NCBI GenBank assembly: GCA_017935145.1
Contig: JAGBIE010000014.1
Coordinates: 1-64,000, forward strand
DNA from: Oscillospiraceae bacterium
GTDB taxonomy: Bacteria > Bacillota > Clostridia > Oscillospirales > Oscillospiraceae
DNA length: 64,000 bases
Direction: 5' to 3'
The notes below the pieces were generated by a model, which did not search any database, was not told the origin of the DNA, and worked only from the letters and a program-made list of their open reading frames with translations. This document shows positions 50,156 to 59,706 of this stretch, piece by piece. A program made the translations under genes and the position numbers. Within the stretch, counting starts at the first letter, position 1. Every line of letters begins with the position of its first letter.

Positions 50156-50215
50156 CCCTTTGGGAAGCGACACCATTTTAGCGGAAAAACATAGAATAAT
50201 GCGGGAGGGAAGTTT

Positions 50216-50470
50216 ATGTATGACTATTATCTGACGTTTAAATCCATCACGGGCGCGCAACAAGGGGAGGGGCTTTTGCTCCGCCAAGGCATCCGTGTTC
50301 GTTTACAGCGCAGTCCTGCCTTTCTCAGTAAAAATGGCTGTGGTTATGCACTGAAAATGCGTAGCGGTGATGTTTCGAAGGCTGTGGGTTTGCTCCGTCT
50401 GGCACGGATTTCCTTTGGCGGAGTGTATCGTGTGGATTCTTCCGGAAATGTGGAGGAGACACTCCTATGA
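50216..50470 (+). CDS. DUF3343 protein, putative Se/S carrier-like
   Basis: 84 residues, GGGAGG before the ATG. A small alpha/beta protein that opens MYDYYLTFKSITGAQQGE and has SKNGCGYALKM with one cysteine at about 42, the DUF3343 pattern, a family now considered a possible selenium/sulfur carrier. It overlaps the cysteine-desulfurase-like gene by 4 bases. Such pairs sit in selenium-dependent molybdenum hydroxylase clusters; none of those other genes is nearby. Confidence 0.75.
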   Translation: MYDYYLTFKSITGAQQGEGLLLRQGIRVRLQRSPAFLSKNGCGYALKMRSGDVSKAVGLLRLARISFGGVYRVDSSGNVEETLL

Positions 50471-51591
50471 TGTATCTAGATAATGCCGCCACATCCTTTC
50501 TCAAACCCAACTCTGTCCGCAAGGCAGTGAATGTGGCCATGATTCAGTGCGCATCTCCTGGACGGGGTGGCTATCTTCCCGCTATGGAAGCCTCTCGCAA
50601 AGTACTGCAATGTCGCCAAATGGCAGAAAAACTCTTTTCCTGTTCCGCGGAACAGGTGGTGTTTACATCCAACGCCACTCACGCGCTCAATGTGGCAATT
50701 CGCACCTTGGTGAGGGAAGGGGACTCGGTGGTGATTTCGGGCTTTGAGCATAATGCCGTTCTTCGCCCACTTACGGCGCTTCACGCCAATATCACTGTGG
50801 CAGGACGCAAACTATTCTCGCAGGAAGATACCCTCAACGCCTTTGCTGATGCCATCACGCCTCAAATCGCCTGCGTTATCTGCACCCATGTGTCCAATGT
50901 ATTTGGCTACATTCTCCCAGTGAAAGAAATTGGCAAACTCTGCCGTGAACGGGGTGTTCCTTTTGTGGTGGATGCATCCCAATCTGCAGGGATTTTGCCC
51001 GTCTCTTTGGAGGATTTTTCTGCGGATTTTATTGCCATGCCAGGGCACAAAGGCCTTTATGGACCGCAGGGCACGGGACTTCTTCTCTGTAACCGCCTGC
51101 CAAACCCTCTGCTCTATGGTGGCACAGGTAGCCTATCTGCCAATGCCGAAATGCCCGATTTTTTGCCCGATCGTGCCGAGGCAGGCACTGCCAATGTGCC
51201 AGGTATTTGTGGACTCATGAAAGGCATGGAGTTTGTCTCTCAAATGGGCACAGAACGCATTTTTCATCATGAGCGAAATCTGTGCAAAAAGCTCTACAAA
51301 ATGCTTTGTGATTTGGGTTATGAGCAGGTGTTTTTTGCTGATGATTCCGTCCAGACAGGTGTCCTTTCCTTTGTGCCACGGGAGGACTGCGAACTCTGTG
51401 CCCAGCGCTTAGGGGAACGGGGGATTGCCGTACGTGCAGGACTCCACTGTGCGCCCCTTGCGCACGAGAGCGCAGGCACCATAGAAACGGGAACAGTGCG
51501 CCTAAGCCCCTCTGTTTTTACTACCACAGAACAGCTTCCGCTTCTCTACCGCCTGCTTCACGAAAAAAATCCCTTTGAATTGGGAAAATAA
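50467..51591 (+). CDS. Class V aminotransferase-fold cysteine desulfurase-like protein
   Basis: 374 residues. It begins MMYLDNAATSFLKPNSV, has the PLP-lysine motif PGHKGLYGPQGTG (Lys at about 196), and RAGLHCAPLAH with a cysteine near 329, the usual desulfurase position. The family is close to the EF2568 type (PLP enzymes next to Se/S carrier proteins). It would release sulfur or selenium from cysteine/selenocysteine. The upstream DUF3343 gene overlaps by 4 bases; a separate promoter starts cdaA after it. Confidence 0.82.
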   Translation: MMYLDNAATSFLKPNSVRKAVNVAMIQCASPGRGGYLPAMEASRKVLQCRQMAEKLFSCSAEQVVFTSNATHALNVAIRTLVREGDSVVISGFEHNAVLRPLTALHANITVAGRKLFSQEDTLNAFADAITPQIACVICTHVSNVFGYILPVKEIGKLCRERGVPFVVDASQSAGILPVSLEDFSADFIAMPGHKGLYGPQGTGLLLCNRLPNPLLYGGTGSLSANAEMPDFLPDRAEAGTANVPGICGLMKGMEFVSQMGTERIFHHERNLCKKLYKMLCDLGYEQVFFADDSVQTGVLSFVPREDCELCAQRLGERGIAVRAGLHCAPLAHESAGTIETGTVRLSPSVFTTTEQLPLLYRLLHEKNPFELGK

Positions 51592-51604
51592 TTTCCTCTT
51601 TCAC

Positions 51605-51633
51605 TTGCAACCACGCCGTATATAATGTATAAT
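51605..51633 (+). promoter_or_regulatory. Sigma-A promoter of the cdaA operon
   Basis: TTGCAA (51605-51610), 17 bases, TATAAT (51628-51633). Confidence 0.85.
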
Positions 51634-51668
51634 TTTAGAGACTATGTACGGAAACGGAGGCGAACTTT

Positions 51669-52547
51669 GTGCAGATTATCAAATCCTTCCTTCAAACACT
51701 GGAATACTCCATCCCTCGCATTGGCGTTGCGGATATTATCGACATGGTGGTCGTGGCATTCTTGGTCTATAAAATCTTGAGCACAGTGCGTTCCACCAAT
51801 GCAAAAAATGTCGGCAAAGGACTTCTGTTCCTTGTGTTGGCGGCATTGCTAACCAGCATCCTGCAACTCAATGCCATGAACTATATCATCAGCCAAGTTT
51901 TGGAACTGGGCGTTTTGGCACTGGTTATCATCTTCCAGCCAGAAATTCGCCGCTTTTTGGAAAAGATGGGTAGCAGACGTTTGGCTGAGTGGATGGGCAA
52001 TAAAGACAGCAAAAGTTCCTCTGCAGAACAAGTGGTGGAAATTGTGGTCAATGCTTGTGAGATTCTCTCTCGCGATCGCATTGGCGCACTCATCGTGTTG
52101 GAACGGGAAATGCGCTTGGATGAATATTTTAATACTGGCACAGAACTGGACTCTCGCATCTCCGTGCAACTGCTTCGCAGTGTCTTCCACCCCAATACAG
52201 CGCTACATGATGGCGCAGCCATCGTCCGTGGTGACCGTGTGGCAGCCGCCAGTTGTGTCCTGCCCCTTACGGCAAACACCCATCTCAATGCTGATCTGGG
52301 CACCCGCCATCGCGCTGGTGTGGGCATGAGTGAAGCCTCCGATGCGGTTGTGGTTATCGTTTCGGAAGAAACTGGTACCATCTCTGTGGCAGTGGGTGGC
52401 ATGCTCAAGCGCCATTTAGCCCCTCAGATGTTACAGCGACTCCTGAAAAATGAATTGGTTGACACCAAGCAGGACGAAGAACTGACTCTTGGTGAAAAAA
52501 TCAAAGCGTTTCTGGTGAGAGGAGGCAACAAAAATGAAGAAAGATAA
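51669..52547 (+). CDS. cdaA: Diadenylate cyclase CdaA
   Basis: 292 residues from a GTG start, 8 bases after GGAGG. Three N-terminal membrane helices (about 20-95), then the DAC domain with LHDGAAIVRGDRV and the RHRAGVGMSE motif. It makes c-di-AMP from two ATP at the membrane. It overlaps the cdaR gene by 14 bases; the usual third gene glmM is not next in line here. Confidence 0.96.
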   Translation: MQIIKSFLQTLEYSIPRIGVADIIDMVVVAFLVYKILSTVRSTNAKNVGKGLLFLVLAALLTSILQLNAMNYIISQVLELGVLALVIIFQPEIRRFLEKMGSRRLAEWMGNKDSKSSSAEQVVEIVVNACEILSRDRIGALIVLEREMRLDEYFNTGTELDSRISVQLLRSVFHPNTALHDGAAIVRGDRVAAASCVLPLTANTHLNADLGTRHRAGVGMSEASDAVVVIVSEETGTISVAVGGMLKRHLAPQMLQRLLKNELVDTKQDEELTLGEKIKAFLVRGGNKNEER

Positions 52548-53763
52548 AATTTTCGATCTGATTGTTGCCATCATCATCGCTTTGGGTTTGTGGATGTATG
52601 TAGTTACCGTGGTTACCCCTGATGATGATATCGTCATCACGGATATCCCTGTGGTTTTCGCGGGGGAAAACACCCTCCGCAGTGAAAACAACCTGATTCT
52701 TACCAATCGTTCCCATCGTACCGTTACTGTGACCTTCCATGGCTCCCGTATACTTCTCAAGCAACTTTCTGAGGAACGGGATAGTATCACCGCCGTTGTG
52801 GATGTAGAAACCCTTACTAGCGAGCGGGAGTATGCTTCGGGTTACGAGATTCAGCTTCCCACCTTCCTCCGTTCCGATCAGATTCAAATGGTGGAATATT
52901 CTCCCAAGACCATTCAGTTCACTGTAGAAAAAATGGCTACCCGCCAAATTCAGGTGCATGGCATTTTTGATGGCTCTGTGGTGGATGGCTATACCGCAGG
53001 GGACTTGGTCTATGACCAAAATGTGATTAAAATCACAGGTCCTGCTGAGTGGGTAGAGCAGGTGAGTTATGCACAGGTGATTTTGGGCAGTGAGCAGGAT
53101 CGCCCCTTGTCTCGTACTACCACCCGTGATTTGGGCATTACGCTCATCAGCAAAGATGGCGAACCTGTTCGTAATGAAGATATTTCTCTCAGCACCAACA
53201 CTGTGCAGGTGACTCTGCCTGTGTATCTGGAAAAAGAACTGCCCTTGACCGTGGAACACATCTACGATAATTCCACCAATGCTGACAACACTTCAGTACG
53301 TATTGAACCTGCCAGTATCACTGTGGTTGGCGAGCCGGACTTGGTGCGTGATTTGACCTCCATATCCCTTGGCTCCTTGGATCACTCTCAAATCACCGAT
53401 GATTCTCCCATCATCATGCCCATTGTTTTGCCGGATGGTGTTCAAATCAAGGGGCAAGGCGCTACTGCATCTGTTCGTGTTGCATTCCAAGGCTTGGATA
53501 CTACCACAGTCTCCGTCCATAACCTCTCTTGTATCGATGTGCCGGAGGGGAGAAAAGTCACTGTGCTGGATCAGTATGTTCCTATTTTGTTCCGTGGTGC
53601 TGCAGAGCTTTTGACGGATTATGACTACACTACCATCTCCGCCACTGCGGATATGAGCGAGTACACTATCCCCGGTCACTATGATGTTCCTTTGACGGTC
53701 ATCGTCCCTCAAGGCGATTTGGCAGCACTGGGTAGTTACACCCTCTCCGTGGAACTGAAATAA
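52534..53763 (+). CDS. cdaR: CdaR, YbbR-domain regulator of CdaA
   Basis: 409 residues. One membrane helix at about 7-27, then four YbbR-like outer repeats of about 90 residues (starting near 35, 125, 215 and 305; for example ITDIPVVFAG, RQIQVHGIFDG, LPVYLEKELPLTVEH and VSVHNLSCID). It sits in the membrane and modulates the cyclase encoded upstream (14-base overlap). Extracellular stress is thought to act on this protein. Confidence 0.93.
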   Translation: MKKDKIFDLIVAIIIALGLWMYVVTVVTPDDDIVITDIPVVFAGENTLRSENNLILTNRSHRTVTVTFHGSRILLKQLSEERDSITAVVDVETLTSEREYASGYEIQLPTFLRSDQIQMVEYSPKTIQFTVEKMATRQIQVHGIFDGSVVDGYTAGDLVYDQNVIKITGPAEWVEQVSYAQVILGSEQDRPLSRTTTRDLGITLISKDGEPVRNEDISLSTNTVQVTLPVYLEKELPLTVEHIYDNSTNADNTSVRIEPASITVVGEPDLVRDLTSISLGSLDHSQITDDSPIIMPIVLPDGVQIKGQGATASVRVAFQGLDTTTVSVHNLSCIDVPEGRKVTVLDQYVPILFRGAAELLTDYDYTTISATADMSEYTIPGHYDVPLTVIVPQGDLAALGSYTLSVELK

Positions 53764-53809
53764 ACAAAGAAAATCACGCCACGGCGTAAAAGGAAAGTAG
53801 GGAACCATT

Positions 53810-54688
53810 TTGATCAAAAGTATGACCGGCTACGGCAACGCAACTCAAGTGTTTGCCAGCCGTGAGATTACGGCAGAAATTCGTTCTGTCAACAACCGTT
53901 ATTTAGACTGCAATGTTAAAATGCCTCGTGCATTCTCCTTTGCGGAAGATGCCGTCAAGCAAACGGTCAAGCAATTTATCACTCGTGGCAAGGTGGATGT
54001 TTACATCTCCGTGAATCAGTTGGAAGGAACGGAAGTTGCTATCACCCTTAACCGCCCTGTGCTGGAAGGGTATCTCAAAGCCCTCAAAACCATCGCACAG
54101 GACTACGATGTGCGGGATGATGTGTCTGTGAACTCCCTTTCCCGTCTGCCTGATGTCTTTCTGGTGGAAAAAGCCAAAGAGGATGAAGACCAACTGATGG
54201 CAGATATCCTCTCTGTGGTCACGGAAGCACTGGAGAAGTACAACGCTATGCGTCAGAAAGAGGGACAAGCCCTCGCAGAGGACTTGGTCAGCAAGAGCGA
54301 GAATATCCTCTCCTTTGTAGACATGGTGGAAAAGAGAAGCCCCATCACCTTGCAGGAATATCGTCAAAAACTTACTTCCCGTATGGAAGAAGTCTTGCAG
54401 AATACCAGTTTGGACGAAAACCGCATTTTGCAGGAAGCCGCCATCTATGCCGATAAGATTGCTGTGGATGAAGAGATTGTCCGTCTTCGCAGTCATGTGG
54501 AACAGCTCCAATCCATGCTCCGTGGCAATGAGCCTGTGGGTAGAAAACTGGATTTCCTCCTGCAGGAAATGAACCGCGAAACCAACACCATCGGCTCCAA
54601 GGGCAACGATTTGGAACAGGCTCGTGTGGTAGTGGAAATGAAGTCCGAACTGGAAAAGATTCGGGAGCAAATTCAGAATATCGAGTAA
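53810..54688 (+). CDS. yicC: YicC family endoribonuclease-like protein
   Basis: 292 residues from a TTG start at 53810, which gives the classic family opening MIKSMTGYGNA; the ATG four codons later would cut it. Body with SVNNRYLDCNVKMP, the central FITRGKVDVYISV, and a helical C terminus ending GSKGNDLEQARVVVEMKSELEKIREQIQNIE, the DUF1732 tail. Members are linked to sRNA decay (family knowledge). Precedes remA and gmk as in other Firmicutes. Confidence 0.92.
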   Translation: MIKSMTGYGNATQVFASREITAEIRSVNNRYLDCNVKMPRAFSFAEDAVKQTVKQFITRGKVDVYISVNQLEGTEVAITLNRPVLEGYLKALKTIAQDYDVRDDVSVNSLSRLPDVFLVEKAKEDEDQLMADILSVVTEALEKYNAMRQKEGQALAEDLVSKSENILSFVDMVEKRSPITLQEYRQKLTSRMEEVLQNTSLDENRILQEAAIYADKIAVDEEIVRLRSHVEQLQSMLRGNEPVGRKLDFLLQEMNRETNTIGSKGNDLEQARVVVEMKSELEKIREQIQNIE

Positions 54689-54697
54689 GGTGTCGTT

Positions 54698-54967
54698 ATG
54701 AAACTAATCAACATCGGCTTCGGGAATATGATTTCTTCCGGTCGCCTCATTGCCATTGTCAGTCCCGATTCTGCCCCCGTTAAGCGTCTTGTGCAGGAAG
54801 CTCGCGATCGTGGCATGCTCATCGATGCCACCTATGGTCGCCGTACCCGCGCTGTGATCATCATGGATACAGACCATGTGATTCTCTCCGCCATCTTGCC
54901 GGAGACTGTGGCAGGTCGTGCCAACGATAAGACGCAGGAAGTAGAGGAGGATGAAGATGAACGGTAA
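54698..54967 (+). CDS. remA: RemA-like DNA-binding regulator (DUF370)
   Basis: 89 residues, AAGGTG before the ATG. The start [27 protein letters not shown] and the conserved [14 protein letters not shown] match RemA. In Bacillus it activates matrix and osmoprotection genes by binding DNA as an oligomer; the target here is unknown. An acidic tail (VEEDEDER) overlaps the gmk start. Confidence 0.92.
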   Translation: MKLINIGFGNMISSGRLIAIVSPDSAPVKRLVQEARDRGMLIDATYGRRTRAVIIMDTDHVILSAILPETVAGRANDKTQEVEEDEDER

Positions 54968-55553
54968 ACTCATTGTGCTTTCCGGACCTTCGGGCACGGG
55001 CAAAAGCACTGTCATCGCCTCTGTTATGGCGCAGTATCCCAACCTGCAGTTTTCTGTGTCTGCCACGACCCGCGCTATGCGTCCTGGCGAAACAGACGGC
55101 AAGGATTATTTCTTTGTCACTCGTGAGACCTTTTTGCAGATGCTGGAAAATGGCGAACTGTTGGAGCATGCAGAATATGTGAATAACTTTTACGGCACTC
55201 CTGAAAAAGCCGTGAACGATGCTCTTGCCAGTGGGATTGATGTCCTCTTGGATATTGAACCCCAAGGTGCCCTGCAAGTCAAAGCACGGCGGGACGATGC
55301 CATCATGCTCTTCTTAGCACCGCCTTCCATCCCCATTTTGGAAAGCCGACTTCGTGGCCGTGGCGATACATCGCCTGAGGCCGTGGAAAAACGGCTTCAG
55401 CAAGCCCGCTGGGAACTGTCCCAAGCGGAAAAGTATGACTATATCGTTGTGAATGACCGTGTGGAAACTGCCACGCAGGAAATTCTGGCGATTATAACTG
55501 CGGAAAAATGTAAAACGCAGGATAGAATTCACCGTATCAAGGAGGAACCCTAA
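54957..55553 (+). CDS. gmk: Guanylate kinase
   Basis: 198 residues from the second ATG (54957), 6 bases after GGAGG; the ATG at 54951 touches that site. P-loop [11 protein letters not shown], then [20 protein letters not shown] and EPQGALQVK. It makes GDP from GMP. It overlaps remA by 11 bases; the stop is 1 base before rpoZ. Confidence 0.96.
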   Translation: MNGKLIVLSGPSGTGKSTVIASVMAQYPNLQFSVSATTRAMRPGETDGKDYFFVTRETFLQMLENGELLEHAEYVNNFYGTPEKAVNDALASGIDVLLDIEPQGALQVKARRDDAIMLFLAPPSIPILESRLRGRGDTSPEAVEKRLQQARWELSQAEKYDYIVVNDRVETATQEILAIITAEKCKTQDRIHRIKEEP

Positions 55554-55554
55554 T

Positions 55555-55761
55555 ATGCTGTACCCCCCCATTTCCGAACTGCTCAAACATGTGGAAAGCC
55601 GTTACCTGTTGGTCAACGTGGTGGCACGCCGTGCTCGCCAAATTTCCATTGAAGCTGAACTCCGTCAGGAATCCCTGACCGAAAAACCCGTTACGCTTGC
55701 CATTGGCGAAGTTGCCAACGGGGAACTTTCTGCCACTATGAAGGCAGAATATCAGAGATAA
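55555..55761 (+). CDS. rpoZ: DNA-directed RNA polymerase omega subunit
   Basis: 68 residues, AAGGAGG before the ATG. It starts MLYPPISELLKHVESRYLLVNVVARRARQI, the omega signature, and is of usual length. It helps assemble RNA polymerase. The gmk-rpoZ-priA order is conserved in Firmicutes. A hairpin (GGTGC...GCACC with CAAGGCG / CGCCTTG inside, about 55764-55806) before priA may act as weak terminator or processing site. Confidence 0.95.
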   Translation: MLYPPISELLKHVESRYLLVNVVARRARQISIEAELRQESLTEKPVTLAIGEVANGELSATMKAEYQR

Positions 55762-55827
55762 TTGGTGCTTTTACAAGGCGGAGGCTATATGCTTGCGCCT
55801 TGCACCTGTTTTTAGGGGGTGTGGGTT

Positions 55828-58278
55828 ATGATTGCAAAAATTGCAGTTTCATCGGCAGTGTTTGCCATTGATAAGCCCTACTCCTATGCCATTCCACGGC
55901 ATCTAACCCTTGTTCCCGGTCTGCGCGTTATGGTGCCCTTCGGGCGCGGAAACCGCAAGGCAGAGGGCATTGTCCTCTCGGTAGAAGAGGGCAACGAAGA
56001 GGGTTTAAAACAGGTAGATAAATGCCTCGATGAAACTCCGCTCCTCAGCCCCACCATGCTCCGCTTGGCAGCCTTCATGTGTCAGCGATATTTCTGCACA
56101 TTTTACGATGCTGTCAAAGCCATGCTCCCTTCGGGGTTGTGGTTTTCCGTGCAGGATACTTACACGCTCACGAAGGATGCAGATGTTGCCCTTGCAGAAT
56201 GTACCCGCAACACCAATGCTACGGCACTACTAAACGCACTGATTTCCCTTGGCGGTAGCGCATCCTACACCGACCTGCGCAAATTGGATTTATCCGAAGA
56301 TGACCTGCAGGATGCGTTGCGCCATCTGCTGAAAAAGGACATTTTATCTTCTCAAACGGATTTTCTCCGCCGTGCGGAGGATAAAACTGAATATGTCATC
56401 ACCTTAGACTGTGGCCCTGCGGAAGCGGAGGAATATATCCGCCGTAAAGCAAAATCTGCCCCCATGCAGGCAGAGGTGCTTCGCTTGCTCATTTCTGTGG
56501 GTAGCGCTTGCGCCAAAGAGGTGCAGTATTTTACTGGTGCGACCATGCAGACCCTGCGCCGTTTGGAAGAGCTGGGTTTTGTTGCCCTTTCCCAGCGGGA
56601 GGTCTTACGCAAGGTAGAAAGGGAAGAGGTCACGCTTTCTACGGAACTCACCCTCACCCCTGCGCAGGAATCGGTATTTTCCTCTCTCTCTACTCAAATG
56701 GATAAAGATGATAAAAAACCAGCCCTCCTCTATGGTGTCACAGGCAGTGGCAAAACATCGGTTTACATAAAACTTATTTCCCAATGCCTTTCCCAAGGGA
56801 AGTCTGCCATACTTTTAGTTCCTGAAATTGCCCTCACTCCGCAACTGCTGGGACTTATGGGCGCACATTTTGGCAAAGAGGTGGCGGTGCTTCACAGTTC
56901 GCTCCGCATGGGTGAGCGCTATGATGAACATAAGCGCATCCGCACAGGGAAGGCTCGCGTTGTGGTGGGCACTCGTTCTGCGGTGTTTGCCCCTGCAGAA
57001 AATCTTGGTCTCATCATTGTGGATGAAGAACAGGAACACACCTATAAATCGGAAAATTCTCCCCGCTATCACGCCCGAGAGATTGCCATTTGGCGTGGCA
57101 GTCGTGAAAACGCTTTGGTGGTGCTAGGCTCTGCCACTCCGTCTGTGGAGAGTATGTATCATGCCAAAAAGGGAGACTATATCCTTGAAACTCTCTCCGA
57201 GCGCTATAATGGCAAGGATTTACCTCAAGTCGAGTTGGCGGATATGCGTGCGGAACTGAAAAATGGCAATTCTGGTATTCTCAGCACCGCCCTTCTAGGT
57301 CGCCTGCAACAGTGCGTTGAAGATGGAAGACAAGCCATTCTCTTTCTCAACCGCCGTGGCAACAGCCGTTTTGTGGTCTGTGTAGATTGTGGTGAAGTGC
57401 CCCAGTGCCCCCGTTGCAGTGTGAGTCTAACCTATCACAGTGCCAATGGTCGGCTCATGTGCCACTACTGCGGTCATTCCCAAATTTTGGAGCAGACCTG
57501 TCCCTCTTGTGGCGGTCACCTAAAGCCTGTGGGCGCTGGCACGCAGAAAGTAGAAGAGGAACTCCACGAGAAATTGCCCCAAGCATCTGTCCTGCGCATG
57601 GATGCGGATACCGTTTCCGCCACAAACTCCCATGGGACAATCCTCAAAAAGTTTAAAGATGAAAAGATTTCCATCCTATTAGGCACCCAAATGGTTGCCA
57701 AAGGTCTGGATTTTGAAAATGTTACCTTGGTAGGTGTCTTGGATGCCGACCAAAGTCTGTATGTGCAAAATTTCCGTGGAGCAGAAACCACCTTCTCCAT
57801 GGTCACCCAAGTGGTGGGACGCGCAGGCAGAGGCGAGAAGGAAGGGCGTGCGGTCATTCAGACCTTGACCCCTGAACATCCTGTGATTCTATCTGCCGCC
57901 CAGCAGGATTATGATGCTTTTTTCTCCAAAGAAATTTCTCTGCGTCAGTCCTTGCAACTTCCTCCATTTTCTGAGATGATTACCATTCATTTTTCGGGCG
58001 AATCCCAAGAAGTTGTGCCCTATGGCGCTATGCTCTTCCGCAAATGGCTGGAAAAGAGTTTGCAGTATCCCGATTATGAGAATCTACAGGTGCAGATTCT
58101 GGGTCCTGCACCTGCCCCCGTGATGAAAGTCAATGGCTGTTACTATTATCGTCTCACCCTTTGCACACAAAATGGGCAAAAACTGCGTCCCTTGTTGGCG
58201 CATCTCATGCGAGAATTCGCGAAAAATGCAAAACTGCGTGCAGTCCGTGTCTATGCTGACTGCAATCCTTATGAATAG
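55828..58278 (+). CDS. priA: Primosomal protein N' (PriA helicase)
   Basis: 816 residues from the ATG at 55828, 6 bases after AGGGGGTG; a GTG 3 codons upstream is less likely. N-terminal 3'-end binding domain, helicase core with YGVTGSGKTSVY and IIVDEEQEHTYK, and eight zinc-binding cysteines (CVDCGEVPQCPRC...CHYCG...CPSCGG). It restarts stalled replication forks. C-terminal part to VYADCNPYE is complete. Confidence 0.95.
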   Translation: MIAKIAVSSAVFAIDKPYSYAIPRHLTLVPGLRVMVPFGRGNRKAEGIVLSVEEGNEEGLKQVDKCLDETPLLSPTMLRLAAFMCQRYFCTFYDAVKAMLPSGLWFSVQDTYTLTKDADVALAECTRNTNATALLNALISLGGSASYTDLRKLDLSEDDLQDALRHLLKKDILSSQTDFLRRAEDKTEYVITLDCGPAEAEEYIRRKAKSAPMQAEVLRLLISVGSACAKEVQYFTGATMQTLRRLEELGFVALSQREVLRKVEREEVTLSTELTLTPAQESVFSSLSTQMDKDDKKPALLYGVTGSGKTSVYIKLISQCLSQGKSAILLVPEIALTPQLLGLMGAHFGKEVAVLHSSLRMGERYDEHKRIRTGKARVVVGTRSAVFAPAENLGLIIVDEEQEHTYKSENSPRYHAREIAIWRGSRENALVVLGSATPSVESMYHAKKGDYILETLSERYNGKDLPQVELADMRAELKNGNSGILSTALLGRLQQCVEDGRQAILFLNRRGNSRFVVCVDCGEVPQCPRCSVSLTYHSANGRLMCHYCGHSQILEQTCPSCGGHLKPVGAGTQKVEEELHEKLPQASVLRMDADTVSATNSHGTILKKFKDEKISILLGTQMVAKGLDFENVTLVGVLDADQSLYVQNFRGAETTFSMVTQVVGRAGRGEKEGRAVIQTLTPEHPVILSAAQQDYDAFFSKEISLRQSLQLPPFSEMITIHFSGESQEVVPYGAMLFRKWLEKSLQYPDYENLQVQILGPAPAPVMKVNGCYYYRLTLCTQNGQKLRPLLAHLMREFAKNAKLRAVRVYADCNPYE

Positions 58279-58290
58279 AGGTAGAAAATC

Positions 58291-58782
58291 ATGGCACTCC
58301 GCAATATTGTTACCGTGGGCGACCCTATCTTGGGCAAGCCTTGTCGCAAGGTAATTTTGTTTGATAAAAAACTTCATACCCTCTTGGATGATATGGCAGA
58401 CACCCTCTACGAATCCAATGGTGTTGGTTTGGCCGCCCCCCAAGTGGGTATTTTGCGCCGTGTAGTCTTGGTGGATGCAGGGGAAGAACTTTTGGAACTG
58501 ATTAACCCCGAAATCATTCATACAGAAGGGGAACAGACGGGTCTAGAAGGCTGTCTTTCCGTACCTGGCAAATACGGCATTGTCACCCGTCCTATGAAAG
58601 CCACTGTCCGTGCCCAAGACCGCTATGGCGATTGGTTTGAGGTGGAAGGGGAGGAACTCATTGCCCGTTGCTTCTGCCACGAACTGGACCATTTGGATGG
58701 CCATCTTTATACGGAAAAGGCAGAACGCATGCTCACTCCTGAAGAATTGGAAGAAATGATGTCCGAGGAGGATGGAGAATGA
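58291..58782 (+). CDS. def: Peptide deformylase
   Basis: 163 residues. The three metal-site motifs are present: GVGLAAPQVG, EGCLSVPG (Cys ligand) and HELDHLDG (two His ligands and catalytic Glu). It removes the formyl group from new proteins, pairing with Fmt encoded next (4-base overlap). An acidic tail (EELEEMMSEEDGE) follows. Confidence 0.97.
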   Translation: MALRNIVTVGDPILGKPCRKVILFDKKLHTLLDDMADTLYESNGVGLAAPQVGILRRVVLVDAGEELLELINPEIIHTEGEQTGLEGCLSVPGKYGIVTRPMKATVRAQDRYGDWFEVEGEELIARCFCHELDHLDGHLYTEKAERMLTPEELEEMMSEEDGE

Positions 58783-59696
58783 ACATCATCTTCATGGGCA
58801 CTCCTGAGATTGCCGCCACTTGTCTCAAAAAGATGCTAAATGCCAATCTCTCCGTAACGGCAGTCTATACCAAGCCCGATACTCCTAAAAACCGTGGCAT
58901 GAAACTGGCCATGTCTCCTGTGAAGGAACTGGCATTGGAGCATGGAATCCCTGTCTATCAGCCCCTGAGTTTTAAGGATGATGCCGTGTACGATGAAATG
59001 CTTGCCTTAAAACCCGATTTGGTGGTCACTGTGGCCTACGGCAAAATTTTGCCCCAACGCTTCTTGGACATTCCCCAGCATGGCTGTATCAATATGCATG
59101 CCAGCATCCTGCCCAAACTCCGTGGCGCAGGTCCTGTCCAATGGGCAATCTTAAACCATGAAACAGAAACTGGCGTAACGGCCATGTATATGTCCGCAGG
59201 CATGGACGAAGGGGATATCATCGAAATTCGCAGGACCCCCATCGACCCCATGGAAACTTCCGATGAGCTCATGGCTCGTCTTGCCCTTATCGCTGCTGAT
59301 TTGGCTGTGGATACAGTGCAAAACATTCAAAACGGCACGGTAACCCGCACCCCGCAGGATGCATCCCTTGCCACCTATGCGCCCATGCTGTCCCGTGAAC
59401 TGTCTCCCATCGATTGGACACAGTGCGCAAGATTCATCACCGACCAAGTCCGTGGTCTGCAACCTTGGCCTTGTGCCACTGCGGTGCTGGGTGGCACGGC
59501 ATTTAAAATTTTCCGTGTCGAGACGGAAGAAAAGAAAACCGATAAAACCCCTGGAACCATCCTTGCCCTCACCAAAAAAGGGCTGGAGGTCGCCTGCGGT
59601 GATGGTGAGGTTGTCACTGTGACCCAACTGCAGGCAGAAGGGAAAAAACGCATGCCCGCGGTGGATTATTTCCGCGGACACCCCATTTCACTGTAA
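58779..59696 (+). CDS. fmt: Methionyl-tRNA formyltransferase
   Basis: 305 residues. FMGTPEIAATCL at the start, the catalytic segment NMHASILPKLRGAGPVQWAI, in pieces NMHASILP and LRGAGPVQ, with Asn, His and the later Asp (MDEGDII). A C-terminal OB-like domain recognises tRNA. It formylates initiator Met-tRNA. GGAGG lies inside def. Confidence 0.97.
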   Translation: MNIIFMGTPEIAATCLKKMLNANLSVTAVYTKPDTPKNRGMKLAMSPVKELALEHGIPVYQPLSFKDDAVYDEMLALKPDLVVTVAYGKILPQRFLDIPQHGCINMHASILPKLRGAGPVQWAILNHETETGVTAMYMSAGMDEGDIIEIRRTPIDPMETSDELMARLALIAADLAVDTVQNIQNGTVTRTPQDASLATYAPMLSRELSPIDWTQCARFITDQVRGLQPWPCATAVLGGTAFKIFRVETEEKKTDKTPGTILALTKKGLEVACGDGEVVTVTQLQAEGKKRMPAVDYFRGHPISL

Positions 59697-59706
59697 GGAG
59701 AATCTT

